DNA of 64,000 bases from NCBI RefSeq assembly GCF_017591435.1, contig NC_059304.1, positions 24,675,175-24,739,174 of the forward strand, given 5' to 3'. This DNA is from Portunus trituberculatus. Its lineage: Eukaryota > Arthropoda > Malacostraca > Decapoda > Portunidae. Below, in pieces: positions 31,725 through 41,695 of the stretch. Within the stretch, counting starts at the first letter, position 1, and every line of letters starts with the position of its first letter. Made by a program: the position numbers and the translations under genes. The notes below the pieces were generated by a model. It worked only from the letters and a program-made list of their open reading frames with translations. It made no database searches and was not told where the DNA came from.

Positions 31725-31946
31725 GGGCTGTACGAAGAGTCGCGAAGGCCAAGGCACGGACCTTCGACCAGCAAGGCAAAGCCTTCGCCCTTACCTTCAA
31801 TCTGTACCAAGAGTAGCCGTGGAAGGTAGGGCCGCGAGAGGTCTGCCGCTAGCATGAGTTGGTAACAGTTGTTTCGGTATTGGTATGACTGTAATCCGGA
31901 TTTGAGCTCCACGAACGACAACAAAACCACAGTGCGCGCTACAAGA

Positions 31947-32130
31947 ATGGAGGGAAGAAGCTGTGACCGGGCCTCGCCACTCACGCACGAACAGAGAATA
32001 ATGATTCTCAATCTTGTGAAAGAGAATAAAGACTTGCAAGACCGCTCAACAAACCCAGCTAGCCTTCACAAGAAAAAAAATTAGCTTGGGAGGAGATCAC
32101 CAAGTCATTTAATGCCATTAACATTTTTTA
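31947..32130 (+). pseudogene. Myb/SANT-like DNA-binding ORF, frameshifted
   Basis: It starts MEGRSCDRASPLTHEQRIMI and continues LNLVKENKDLQDRSTNPAS, then K-rich. The frame stops in an A-run near 32080; a two-base shift restores KLAWEEITKSFNA. The pattern (hydrophobic helix, K-rich turn, AWEEI...FNA) is that of Myb/SANT-like domains common in Harbinger ORF1 proteins and zeste-type regulators. The frameshift makes it non-functional as it stands. Confidence 0.6.
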
Positions 32131-32860
32131 ATATTAAGATATTTATAGCTAAATAAAAATTCAAGATTTTAGCATCAGCTGGTGCTTAGAGAGAAACTGA
32201 CAATGCGAAAAAGAGGCAGACTCAGGTAGTGAGTAACAAGCCCACATGTGATCAGAGTTATTGAATGTCTGTGTCCTCAAGCATTCCTTATTGAAACCTG
32301 GCTTGCCACACACTTAAATAATTTTTCTTCTTTTCAAGTTTTGTATATGTATAGCAGTACTGAATGTTTATTGTTGTTGCTCAATTTCACTATGTATTTA
32401 TAACAGGTGTATTCAACAACTTTACAGACTGCAGTGTTTTCATAATTTCCAGAATTCTTAACTGTCTTTTTTTCTGTATCCTACCATTATCCCTAGAGTG
32501 GTAATTTATCATGTGTTTGGAAATCATTGTCCTACAAAATCCATATCAAGAAGCAGTGGTAGTTCATTACAAGAGTTGAGAAATTTGTATTCTTTGGGAT
32601 CTGCTAGACCACAATTTGTATGCATATCATTAAAATTTCCATAGTTAACACATTAGTATAGTCAATCATGAATTACATTAATCATGGCCTGAAATGGTTT
32701 GCATACAGGACTAATACATCTTGAGAACTACAATACTGTCAGTATACCTATACGTATACTTAATTAAATCCTTGCACATCACACCCAACTCAGTGAAAAG
32801 TTATCTGTTGACTTAGCTTTAACATTATTGCACTCAATGCTTATGTCACTCACTGTCTTT

Positions 32861-32920
<60 letters not shown>

Positions 32921-33547
32921 GAAGTCCTGGGTTAGTGTGAAGTGGGGTACTTGTGAAATTCTCTGTCTACATCCCTACATAGTAGTACATCTTTGTGGTT
33001 TCGTTTTAAACCTGCTTATACAGGCTAGTATTTACCTTGTGAAGTTGTGACTGGCTTTTCTTTGCATACTTTGACAGCCTTCTGTCTGTTGGCAGTTCAC
33101 CTGTCACTTCCTATTCTCCATTAACCCATGCACATATTTGGTCTTTAATAGGCTTGGATGATGAGCTCACTAAAGAAAATATTTATTACCATGAAATAAA
33201 CAGTGTAACTTTCCTGACAGACGAAAACAAGCTTCATAAAACAGCTAGGTGGCGAGCTTTCTGGATCCACTGCGTTCTTCCACCTCGCGATTTTAAGACG
33301 ATCCTTCACTATTATAAAAAGAATAGTAACTTACGTGGAAACATAACTATCGGTTTTCCGAGATTGAAAATATTACTTGATGTTGATTTTAATTCATACT
33401 ATTCGTTGGTTACTCCAGCTTACGAAAATTATAAAATATTTCTTCGAAGGTCATGTGGAAGACACAGGAGCACCCATTCCTTCCCTTTTACCTTCCCTCT
33501 GCTCTTCGTTCCAATAATGACAGCGACTCTTGGTACCACATTACCTT
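32131..33547. other. Interior of the TIR element, mostly non-coding
   Basis: AT-rich. It contains (GA)n at 32865-32917 and an unrecognised 146-codon frame at 33154-33594 (contains TARWRAFWIHCVLPPRDF), preceded by TCTTTAATAG, a possible acceptor. No domain was recognised in that frame. Confidence 0.4.
32865..32917. repeat. (GA)n microsatellite
   Basis: About 26 GA units. Confidence 0.95.
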
Positions 33548-33828
33548 CTAGTCCAGGCTACAGGAAGGTGGACCTTGCATTTCGATATATATAATGTTTT
33601 TTTGTTGAACCTAGTCAATTCGTGGGTGCTGAATCCAAATCCGATGTATGCCAGACTGTAAATGTTGAGCATTTTTTTCTAGAGGTGAAAATTCAAAATG
33701 GCCGACGAGAAATTAAGTTTTTCGTCAATAACTCTAAAAATATTAGCTTAAGACCCTATATATGTATTGAACATGAATATAAATATGGGTACTGCGGATT
33801 TATTGGTGTCAAAATTATGGCTCTATCT
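33548..33828 (+). repeat. Left arm of an internal inverted repeat around the PIN-CXC ORF
   Basis: It carries CCTTGCATTTCGATATATAT, CCAAATCCGATGTATGCCAG and ACTGTAAATGTTGAGCA, all of which return inverted at 36253-36593. Similarity decays inward. Confidence 0.8.
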
Positions 33829-33979
33829 TACGTAGTCTCTGTGATATGGACTTTTCATTATTTTATTTTCACGAATCAAAACCAACACAGTATCATGCAG
33901 GTAGCTCGGCATTGAGAGAGATAATTTTGTAATTCTAGTCACACAGAGTCAAGTTGTTTGGTACAAATTTGGGTAATAA

Positions 33980-33982
<3 letters not shown>

Positions 33983-34069
<87 letters not shown>
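33983..34069. repeat. (AT)n microsatellite
   Basis: About 43 AT units between the left arm and the PIN-CXC ORF. Confidence 0.95.
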
Positions 34070-34073
<4 letters not shown>

Positions 34074-34352
34074 GCATAGAAATACCAACATTGGAAGAGA
34101 AATTGTATGTAATGGCTCAAGGAAAGAAAGTATACATGGCTTAACCCAAGTAAACATTATTGACTGTACATGACGTGCAAGCAGAACATTGGTTTGCTTA
34201 CATTCAAATAAAAATAATAATATCAAAAATACACTTATTATAATTGTTGAGAAAGTCACATGGATAATTTTGGCACATTCAACAAAGAGAGAACGATGAT
34301 TTAATGAAGTGTCAGTGATGGAAACTTTATAGAGAGTTTGTTCGCAGAAGTC

Positions 34353-36149
34353 CTACTCATCTTCGTCCTCCTCCTCTCCACTAAGCTCTTCCGGTGACAC
34401 ACTCTTCACAACGTTCTCACAATTTCCTTTTGCTTTGCATTTGCAGAATTCTGTGCATGCAAGACTGAACTTAGAGCAGTTGCACAGTGCTGATCTGCAG
34501 CCCGACTTGCAACCACAGCTGATGATATGTAGTACCTCGTTAGGTATCACAGCCTGACCATCAGGAAGATGTACAGGCTGAAGAAGAGAATATCTCTTCT
34601 CCCAGCCAAACTCAAGGGGGTCTAACTCAGGAGGCGAAAACATGCCAGCAGAATTCCACAGAACAGCCTGATAGTGGGCACGAGCACAGTGTAACTTGAA
34701 TGCCGGCATAGTAGGAGGCAAACTGCTCAGTTTTGGAGGTGAATGTCTCTTTCCTGCTATCTGTCGTGTGAAGATATTAGTTCTTATGGTATTGAGAGAA
34801 TCACAGGACTGTTGTCTGTATAGATGGCACACATAAGGCAGACAGGAGTTGACAACTTCATCCAGGGGAGTTGATGGATTTCCAAGCTCAATGGGGTTAG
34901 CGAATGATTGCAGTTGCTTTAGAGCTGTTGTCTTGCCTATTCCTGAAAAGGAAGATACAGAGTCACATCCAGTTAACGCATGCATTGCCAAGAGATTGGG
35001 CATGACCTTTGCATGTTTCTTTACAACTTCATTTATATGTATGACAGTTCGGTTCTTGGTGCAGGATTCCATGTAAAGTTGTACTGTGCTTGGCATATTG
35101 TTGGTTTTTGCATGGAGATGGTGGGCCAGGATAACAAGGACATCTGTGTCGTCAGACACCACCTTAATAGAAGAATGACCAGCCAGAGCCTCATTGATCG
35201 TGTGATGGGCCATAAGGACGTCAGCTTCTTCGTGTGTCAGTGGTGGAAGCTGAGCATCAGAGCCCAAGTCGATGGGACGGGGATCAGGTCCTGTTGTGAT
35301 GATCTTCTTACCCTCAGGAACTTTAACTGCTCTCAAAGCATTCACTATCATTCCTATGATCTGCACTTTGTTGGCTATGACATTCAGTGTAACACTTTGC
35401 CTGGGAAGTGGGGAATCAGGTGCAAGTTGATACACTCTGCTAATACCATTTGCTCGTTGAACACGGCACTGTGATTTAATGCTTGTCCCATAGTACCTGT
35501 CGAATACGATGTGGAGAATTTTTGCCTCATCGACATGACGTACTAAACTTGATACAGCAGCTTCAACAAATGTTGAGACTTTTGCAGGTGCTGCAGGCCA
35601 AGGTATTGTCCAAAGAACTGCACAGCCATCAACAATGACAACATCACTTGGATCATGTTTCCTTAGACTACATTCGACTTTGATCTTGGACTTCAGCACT
35701 GATTTAGATGTTGTTCTCATTTCCCCATCAGCACCAAACAGAGCAGATGGAAAGGGTGCTAGTTCATGAGAGAAGAGCGTTTCAGTAGATACTGTGTCCC
35801 TGGAAGAGGCCATGACACCAATGACTCTGGCATAGATGAGCTCTGTATTCACAATCTCATGAGTCGCCTTTTTCATCTGTTGGTTTGTAACAATGATCAT
35901 TGGTTTCACATTTTTGCTTATCTTGTTGTGAAAACCACTTGGCCAACTCATCTCATACTCCTGTCTCTGCTTTCTACCAATTATCAGAGACTCATCAACA
36001 TTGATATCTTTGTCTTCCACGACCTGACCTGAGAATATGTTGACAAGACTTCCAGGAGGATGCATGTCACTGTCAAACACATCAATACAGGATGACAAAG
36101 CTTCACGGATCTTCAGCCTGTCAGCAGAATCTGCTGTGATACCCAACAC
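34353..36149 (-). CDS. FEN1/PIN-like nuclease with C-terminal CXC zinc-binding region (transposon-borne)
   Basis: A 598-codon open frame. The core resembles structure-specific 5' nucleases of the XPG/FEN1-PIN type: an Asp in IVFDRYYG near residue 217, VVSDDTDVLVILAHHL with three acidic residues at 333-336, and HALTGCDSVSSFSGIGKTTA (residues about 391-410), matching the helix-hairpin-helix LTGCD...GIG.K.A of that family. Residues about 545-577 form a Cys cluster (CGCKSGCRSALCNC, then CTEFCKCKAKGNC) like tesmin/TSO1 CXC domains, followed by an acidic tail EEEDEDE. The frame lacks an upstream ATG (first Met near residue 29), so a 5' exon may be missing. It sits inside a TIR element and an inner inverted repeat. 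An intact frame with all motif residues suggests recent activity. Biological role unknown. Confidence 0.7.
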   Translation of the reverse strand: MLGITADSADRLKIREALSSCIDVFDSDMHPPGSLVNIFSGQVVEDKDINVDESLIIGRKQRQEYEMSWPSGFHNKISKNVKPMIIVTNQQMKKATHEIVNTELIYARVIGVMASSRDTVSTETLFSHELAPFPSALFGADGEMRTTSKSVLKSKIKVECSLRKHDPSDVVIVDGCAVLWTIPWPAAPAKVSTFVEAAVSSLVRHVDEAKILHIVFDRYYGTSIKSQCRVQRANGISRVYQLAPDSPLPRQSVTLNVIANKVQIIGMIVNALRAVKVPEGKKIITTGPDPRPIDLGSDAQLPPLTHEEADVLMAHHTINEALAGHSSIKVVSDDTDVLVILAHHLHAKTNNMPSTVQLYMESCTKNRTVIHINEVVKKHAKVMPNLLAMHALTGCDSVSSFSGIGKTTALKQLQSFANPIELGNPSTPLDEVVNSCLPYVCHLYRQQSCDSLNTIRTNIFTRQIAGKRHSPPKLSSLPPTMPAFKLHCARAHYQAVLWNSAGMFSPPELDPLEFGWEKRYSLLQPVHLPDGQAVIPNEVLHIISCGCKSGCRSALCNCSKFSLACTEFCKCKAKGNCENVVKSVSPEELSGEEEDEDE

Positions 36150-36252
36150 CCGCCAAAATGTTCATGCATACATTTATCTCCAGGTGAATTGTAATTCATA
36201 CAGATATCTATTCATACATACAGCAAAGCTCTATATCGTGTTCTATTGCACA

Positions 36253-36473
36253 TAGAGCTATGAAATTGATACCAAAATGTCCGCAATATACAAGTTTGTA
36301 TTTGAGTTTAATACATACTTGGGTCGTATCTATAATATTTTCGGAGTTATACGCAAAAAAACATATTTGTGGGTATATTTTCGGCTATAAAAAAAATTGC
36401 TCAACATTTACAGTCTGGCATACATCGGATTTGGACTCAGCACCCTCGAATTGACTAGGATCAACCAAAAAAC

Positions 36474-36547
<74 letters not shown>

Positions 36548-36593
36548 AATGCAAGGTTTTACTACAGAGCCTATGGGGCTGAAGCCTGGACTA
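36253..36593 (-). repeat. Right arm of the internal inverted repeat
   Basis: Inverted partner of 33548-33828, lengthened by an (AT)n expansion at 36476-36544 at the position where the left arm has only a few AT units. The arms enclose 34353-36149, which suggests the ORF is itself cargo of a nested TIR element. Confidence 0.8.
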
Positions 36594-36641
36594 TTCCCTT
36601 CTACCCTCGACTTCAAACCTTCGTGACTCTTGGTACGGGCC

Positions 36642-36741
36642 AAAGTCTTTGCCCAGGGGGTGGGTGGCAAGGTCCATCCTCCTCCTTTGTTGTATTTATT
36701 TATTAATGCAACAATAAATATATCAATCAATCAATCAATCA
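36642..36741 (+). mobile_element. LINE family F 3' end (right part of the split copy)
   Basis: It reads AAAGTCTTTGCCCAGGGGGT, then CATCCTCCTCCTTTGTTGTA and the ATCAATCAATCA tail, the same order and strand as the 31,7xx piece. Confidence 0.8.
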
Positions 36742-38135
36742 ACAAAAAAAAATTATCTAGAAAATGAAGAAGAGTTCATAGGATTTTTTTTTTTAATCTA
36801 ATATAGAGGAAAATAAAGAAATTGTGTATCATTTTTGGAAAATAAGAGAACATAAAGTAGAAAAAAATAAGTAATTACTGTTACAGACCCACACCTAAAC
36901 AAAAAACCAAACCAAAACAAATCAGTAGTGCCGATATCCAGACTACGACAAGCAACTGAACTGAACTGAACATATTATCTAATCAGCTGTTGCTGTTTTC
37001 CGTACAAGGTAGGTGCGGTGTCACGGCGTGAAAGCTGCACCGCACTACCCGCAGGACCCACAGGCGATAAGAAGTAAGAACAAGGGCGACTTACAGTTAT
37101 GTTGAACAAAAGATATTACTGGCCACAGTAAGGAGTTAAATGAACTGCAGGTTGAGTAAGGTACAGAGTAGCAGATGGGAAGCGTATCGATGCTACACAC
37201 ATGGTTATAAGTAAACAAGTACATGAGTTGTACTAATTTAGTTATGACCATTGTGTCTTGTCAGTGAACTGACAGAAAGAGAGAAGAATGCTAGATAATC
37301 AATATAGGTATTATAAATAGTATGTACCTACTAGAGAGAAAAAAGAAAAACAAGTGATAAGATGAACAAAAAAATGTGCTCAATTTCTACTCTTGCATCA
37401 GTCTCTTCTGGTCTATTTTTTTTTTTTTCTTCTTTCTTTTGGTGGGGGGCTTCTTTGAATCACTGTGCATCTTCTGTTCCCTGTAGATCATTAGTTTTTA
37501 TGTGTTACTCTCATCAGGAGATAATGTGTTGCAGCAAACACTCACAGCAGAATGGTAGTACAAAGCTGACAGAAATCTGCCAGAAAAAGAAGTTGTGTCT
37601 TCATACCTAAAATAGACAACACAGTAGTAACACTTGATCACAATGTTCCCTTGCCAGTTGTTGCATGCCAGGGCTGCCACTGGCTGTCACCACCACCACC
37701 ACTACCCCACCCAACCTAACCTAACTTAATTGTATCTACCTAACCAAACTATCCTAATCTTATCTAACTAAACAATAATCTGACATATCTAAACTAACCC
37801 AATATAAGAAAACTAACCTAAGCAAACTAATGTAACCTGATTAATTAACTAAGCTAATTTAACTTAACTAGCAAGGCTAAGGAATTAATATGTAGGGAAT
37901 ACTTTATTTCTCTTTGTAAAATCTGATGATGCACTGGAAATTATCAAGGTGACACCCACCTCCAACAGACTTATCTTGATATTTCAAATGTGTCTGCTTC
38001 TCCCTCCACAGGATGAAAGATAATGTTTTGATTGGCTAGAGTAATTATGTATTTTTAATTGCCTGGTGACTGCATTCTCAAAAGAAAACAAGAAAAAAAA
38101 AAATCACCAGGACTAATTTAACATTTATGCAATAG
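36742..38135. other. Spacer, partly telomere-like
   Basis: Bases 37715-37875 contain scattered CCTAACCTAAC words, a decayed CCTAA repeat. A possible exon at 37546-37606 is described separately. Nothing else recognised. Confidence 0.4.
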
Positions 38136-38425
38136 ACGGTGGCATAGTGGATAAGGTGGTGAGCGTGGGATTGGGCAAATGTCCACGCATAGGTTCAAAT
38201 CCCACCATATACCACTTTCAAGCTATGCCATTTGTCGAGTGATTTAGTTACCTACATGTCACCATGATACTCAGTTTCTAGGTGGTTACACCAAAGATGC
38301 ACTTGAGTGGTGATATAGGTATCACTATAAATTAAATTGCCTGCACCACTAATGGGCAGAAGCTTAACAGTGCTTCCCATATATACTCTTCAAGTATGTC
38401 TACAGGCTCTATAGGCCATAACATA
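38136..38425 (+). mobile_element. tRNA-derived SINE
   Basis: The head ACGGTGGCATAGTGGATAAGG holds an A-box-like element and TAGGTTCAAATCCCACC a B box, as in an RNA polymerase III promoter. A unique body with GTCACCATGATACTCAGTTT and CTATAGGCCATAACATA follows. The tRNA cloverleaf is imperfect, so it is a SINE rather than a tRNA gene. The 3' end is approximate and overlaps weak exon candidates. Confidence 0.65.
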
Positions 38426-38550
38426 AATGTACGAATGAACACACCTTCAGTGACCTGCCTCAGTGCCTGGCTGTCCATCACACGCACCAGGGTCGGCTTG
38501 TGGAAAAATATAATGGAGGGACTGTGTCACTGCAAGCTTCACACAACACT

Positions 38551-38577
38551 ATAATAATAATAATAATAATAATAATT
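38551..38577. repeat. (AAT)n microsatellite
   Basis: Nine AAT-type units. Confidence 0.9.
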
Positions 38578-39250
38578 AAAAGTCAAATAATAAATAAAAA
38601 TTAAACAAAGGATTTTATAAACTTAAATTTGTACCATATATCGCAATGTAAACTTAAGCCTTGGACTAAGCGTCTATAGAAGCAGGCTGAGCTGCACCAA
38701 CTGCAGCTCAACAGTCTTAGGTGTAGTGCCAAAAAAATCTTAAATTATCGTATAGCATGAAACTTCTATTTTTGTCTCATTTTATTGCAAATTTTCTAAA
38801 TTTAGATATAAATATTTTGAAAAAACGTAACATGTAAGGACTCTTTGTCATGACATAATTTGTTAGTTGCATATATTATTCTAGTGTGAGATTGATGGAG
38901 TCATACACCTGGCAGTTGAGTGTCTGTGGCTGGAGGGACTGCAGCCCCATAGCTCCTGTGGATGAGCCACCACTGACAGGCACGGTTGTGTCATTTCCCA
39001 GCATTGGTGTGACAATAACTTTGCTTGTTTCCACAAAAACAAATCAATATATAAGAAATGGTGTCATCACCATAAACAATTTCCAGTAGGTATACATGGC
39101 CTGAATTGACTACGAGTGAGAAGCTCTATATGATAAGGGTGAGAAAAGCTATGTTGAGACTAGTGCAAGAGTAAAAGAATACCAGATATGCTAATCACTT
39201 CTAGACAGAACCAAGTTGTGTTAGTTAACACAGTGACAAGTATGTATGGT

Positions 39251-39253
<3 letters not shown>

Positions 39254-39331
<78 letters not shown>
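39254..39331. repeat. (TC)n microsatellite
   Basis: About 39 TC units upstream of IBA57. Confidence 0.95.
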
Positions 39332-39334
<3 letters not shown>

Positions 39335-39861
39335 AACTTGTGGAGATATCATTTTTTTTTTTAGTTGGCACTGTAGTTATGTTTGTTATTTGCACTATTT
39401 TTAGCAAAGCCCATTGTAGAATTGATCAACCAGTCATCTAGGGATTACACATAGGATTTTTTGTTTCAGAGCTTATACTGTTCAGTTCTCATGAATGTCC
39501 GATCAGTCATGAACTAAGTAAAATTACCTGTTAGTTTTAATAAAATCAAAACTGTTTGAATATTTCAAAATACTTGATAGAATAGATCAATTATTATGTA
39601 TAAGTGGGAGGGAAAAAATGTCAGTAGCCCAATCAATCAGTTGTTGTGATCAACAAGGTAGATGCATGACATCTTTATTATATAGTGTATTATAAGGCTT
39701 TATTTTTTATATGTTATCTGGAGTAAGAGCAGATTTATTTAAGTTATGAGCACCTTGTTATGTAGGATTATTTCAAGATTTTCTGTGGCCGACATTTCCC
39801 ATGATCTTAATTTGACAGGTAATTTCCTGGTGTAGGTGACATCAGGTAAACCATCACCACC
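39332..39861. other. 5' flank of IBA57
   Basis: AT-rich; no clear TATA box. The ATG context ACCACCATG is a good Kozak match. No upstream exon is required by the protein. Confidence 0.4.
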
Positions 39862-40917
39862 ATGCTTCCCAGACTGAGGCACTACGTTACTGCTGCAGTG
39901 ACATACAGAAGAATTGGGTCATTGCTAGCTTCTGCGCCCAAAACTGGCTTGTACGCCGAGCAACAGCGGCAACGCGGCTTGGTCAGGGTGGAGGGAGACG
40001 AGGCAGCAGATTTTCTTCAGGGGCTTGTGACCAATGACATCAGGCACCTGAAAGGCAACACGTCTGCCATTTACTGCCTCCTCCTCAACAGACAGGGGCG
40101 TATCCTGTACGACTCCATTGTCTACCAACCAAGCCACAACACCTTCCTGCTGGAGTGTGATGCTGCACGAGCCAGCCAGCTGGAGAGACACCTCAGAATG
40201 CACAAAGTGCGGCGGCGCCTAGAGGTGGAGGATGTCACGGCTGACCTCAGTGTGTGGTGTGTCTTTGACCCTGCTCCTGACAAAATGCAGCAGACACAGC
40301 TTAGTGCAGAAGCCCTCTACATGAACCCCAAAGTGCAGAATGAGGTGACACTGGATCTGGCTGGAGACTTCAGAGATGTAACAATAGTGGAGGACCCCAG
40401 AGTGCAACAACTGGGCCATCGTCTGGTGGTGCCAGCAGCCACACAGTCCCTGAGGGAGTTGCTGCTGGGTGTCAAGGAGAACACAACAAATCACACGTTC
40501 AGGAGCCTGCGTTATAGACTTGGAGTGGGAGAGGGACCAGAGGAGCTTCCCTCGGCTAAATCCTTACCACTGGAGGCAAACTGTGACTACCTCCATGGAG
40601 TCAGCTTTCACAAAGGGTGCTATGTGGGCCAGGAACTGACTGCCAGAACCTATCACACCGGAGTTATCCGAAAGCGCCTCCTGCCTCTCGTCTTTAGTGA
40701 GAATGCTTCAGAGGTGTCACCAGATGCCAGTGTTGTGGATGAGAGAGGACGGGCGGTGGGAAAAGTACGGGCCTGCCTGGGTTGCCATGGGTTGGGACTG
40801 CTCAGAGTGGAAGAGTGTCTTGGTGCTGAGAAATTAACAGTGGAAGGTCATGTAGTACAGACCTTCCGGCCATATTGGTGGCCTCTTCAAGCACCCAAGA
40901 GCAAAGCAAGTCTATGA
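39862..40917 (+). CDS. IBA57: IBA57 homologue, mitochondrial Fe-S cluster assembly factor (single exon)
   Basis: A 351-residue protein; human IBA57 is 356 residues. It is a folate-binding-fold (GcvT-like) protein of the mitochondrial matrix that works with ISCA1/ISCA2 to make 4Fe-4S clusters for aconitase, lipoate synthase and respiratory complexes. A basic, acid-free N terminus (MLPRLRHYVTAAVTYRRIGS) fits a mitochondrial presequence. Then RGLVRVEGDEAADFLQGLVT and NDI, the family start; LLNRQGRILYDSIVY; RYRLGVGEGPEELPSAKSLP; and the signature KGCYVGQELTARTYHTGVIR with K251-E258, including the conserved Cys253. The frame is unbroken, with no introns. A Kozak-like ACCACCATG supports the start. 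AATAAA at 40989-40994, 72 bp after the stop, is a good polyadenylation signal. The flanks are repeats. Confidence 0.93.
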   Translation: MLPRLRHYVTAAVTYRRIGSLLASAPKTGLYAEQQRQRGLVRVEGDEAADFLQGLVTNDIRHLKGNTSAIYCLLLNRQGRILYDSIVYQPSHNTFLLECDAARASQLERHLRMHKVRRRLEVEDVTADLSVWCVFDPAPDKMQQTQLSAEALYMNPKVQNEVTLDLAGDFRDVTIVEDPRVQQLGHRLVVPAATQSLRELLLGVKENTTNHTFRSLRYRLGVGEGPEELPSAKSLPLEANCDYLHGVSFHKGCYVGQELTARTYHTGVIRKRLLPLVFSENASEVSPDASVVDERGRAVGKVRACLGCHGLGLLRVEECLGAEKLTVEGHVVQTFRPYWWPLQAPKSKASL

Positions 40918-40988
40918 TGGACAAACTTTATTGTAATATGGCAGTCATGCATTATGGAAAGTGAGAAGTAGACAATTTGTAAAATCAA

Positions 40989-40994
40989 AATAAA
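40989..40994 (+). promoter_or_regulatory. Polyadenylation signal of IBA57
   Basis: AATAAA 72 bp downstream of the IBA57 stop, followed by a GT/T-rich stretch. Confidence 0.7.
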
Positions 40995-41043
40995 GATCAT
41001 GTTTATTTATTATTTTCAGTCAATTTGTCAATGTAATATATAA

Positions 41044-41065
41044 CACACACACACACACACACACA
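41044..41065. repeat. (AC)n microsatellite
   Basis: Eleven AC units just upstream of a LINE A fragment. Confidence 0.95.
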
Positions 41066-41067
41066 AG

Positions 41068-41353
41068 ATAGTCAATGGCATTGAAAAAGATAGATAAGGA
41101 AGACCTGGTGCTGGTGATAGAAGAAGATGGAAGGACAAGAAAACATGTAAAGAAGATCAGGATGAGCCAGTGTGTGAAGGATATTGGAAAATAGTTTTCC
41201 ACACAGAACAGTGGAAAAGTAGAATGCATTGAATAATGAAGATGTTCCAGCATATAACGTGCACAACTTTAAGGAAAAATTGGATAAATGGAGACATGGA
41301 GACAGGACACTAAAAGCCCTGCTCGAACTGTGTACAATACAGCTAGGTAAATA

Positions 41354-41357
<4 letters not shown>
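41068..41357 (+). mobile_element. LINE family A, 3' fragment
   Basis: Decayed C terminus (KIDKEDLVLVIEEDG, HVKKIRMSQCV, FKEKLDKW) and the family 3' end CAGCTAGGTAAATACAAACA, merging into a (CA)n tract. Confidence 0.8.

Positions 41358-41434
<77 letters not shown>
41358..41434. repeat. (CA)n microsatellite at a LINE A 3' end
   Basis: About 38 CA units directly after GGTAAATACAAA. Confidence 0.95.
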
Positions 41435-41436
<2 letters not shown>

Positions 41437-41695
41437 TATACCATATGTTTGGCCAATAAGATGACCCCCAAACCTCAGTGTGAATTTGATGGTTTTATCT
41501 GATAATGGTGATATAAGATGACATCATAGTGCAGTACAAGGATTGAAATGCCTTCATCTTATAGTGCAAAACTAGACCTAAAATGAAATTCCCATTGGAT
41601 GCTTTTATGCACTTTCATGAAAATGGATAGGTAGACAAAGGTGATGTAGAATTATGGATAGGCAATATGTAGTACAATTAGTTGCCCTAAACATA
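41435..41695. other. Spacer
   Basis: No recognised content. Confidence 0.4.

Larger units (their letters stand above)
31725..36641. mobile_element. 4.9-kb PIF/Harbinger-like (inferred) element carrying Myb/SANT and PIN-CXC ORFs
   Basis: The borders are fixed by LINE F, whose 3' end is cut after CCTTAA at 31724 and resumes with AAAGTCTTTGCCC at 36642; the copy at 20553-20818 shows the joined sequence. Terminal inverted repeats of 24 bp match at 20 positions: left begins GGGCTGTACGAAGAGTCGCG, right (other strand) begins GGCCCGTACCAAGAGTCACG. The flanks suggest a 3-bp TAA-type target. GG(G/C)C-type ends, a TAA target and a Myb/SANT ORF fit PIF/Harbinger, but no DDE transposase is seen. Similar terminal words also occur inside (31800 and 33525), so the element may be a composite. 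Confidence 0.65.
37546..39018 (-). other. Three exon-like segments of an unidentified minus-strand gene
   Basis: Candidates: 38909-39018 (reads IVTPMLGNDTTVPVSGGSST..., donor CCAG/GTGTAT), 38445-38521 (reads SPSIIFFHKPTLVRVMDSQA, donor GAAG/GTGTGT) and 37546-37606 (acceptor TATTTTAG, reads YEDTTSFSGRFLSALYYHSA, donor GCT/GTGAGT). Each has splice-like borders and protein-like composition, but the phases do not join cleanly and no family is recognised. They lie just upstream of IBA57 on the other strand and might be a divergent neighbour. Low confidence. Confidence 0.25.

Noticed and set aside
33154..33594. 146-codon ORF as a host gene
   Set aside because: No domain recognised, its tail runs into the inverted repeat arm, and it lies inside the TIR element; kept only as a note.
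34980..35474. 164-codon plus-strand ORF
   Set aside because: Antisense to the PIN-CXC frame; no independent features.
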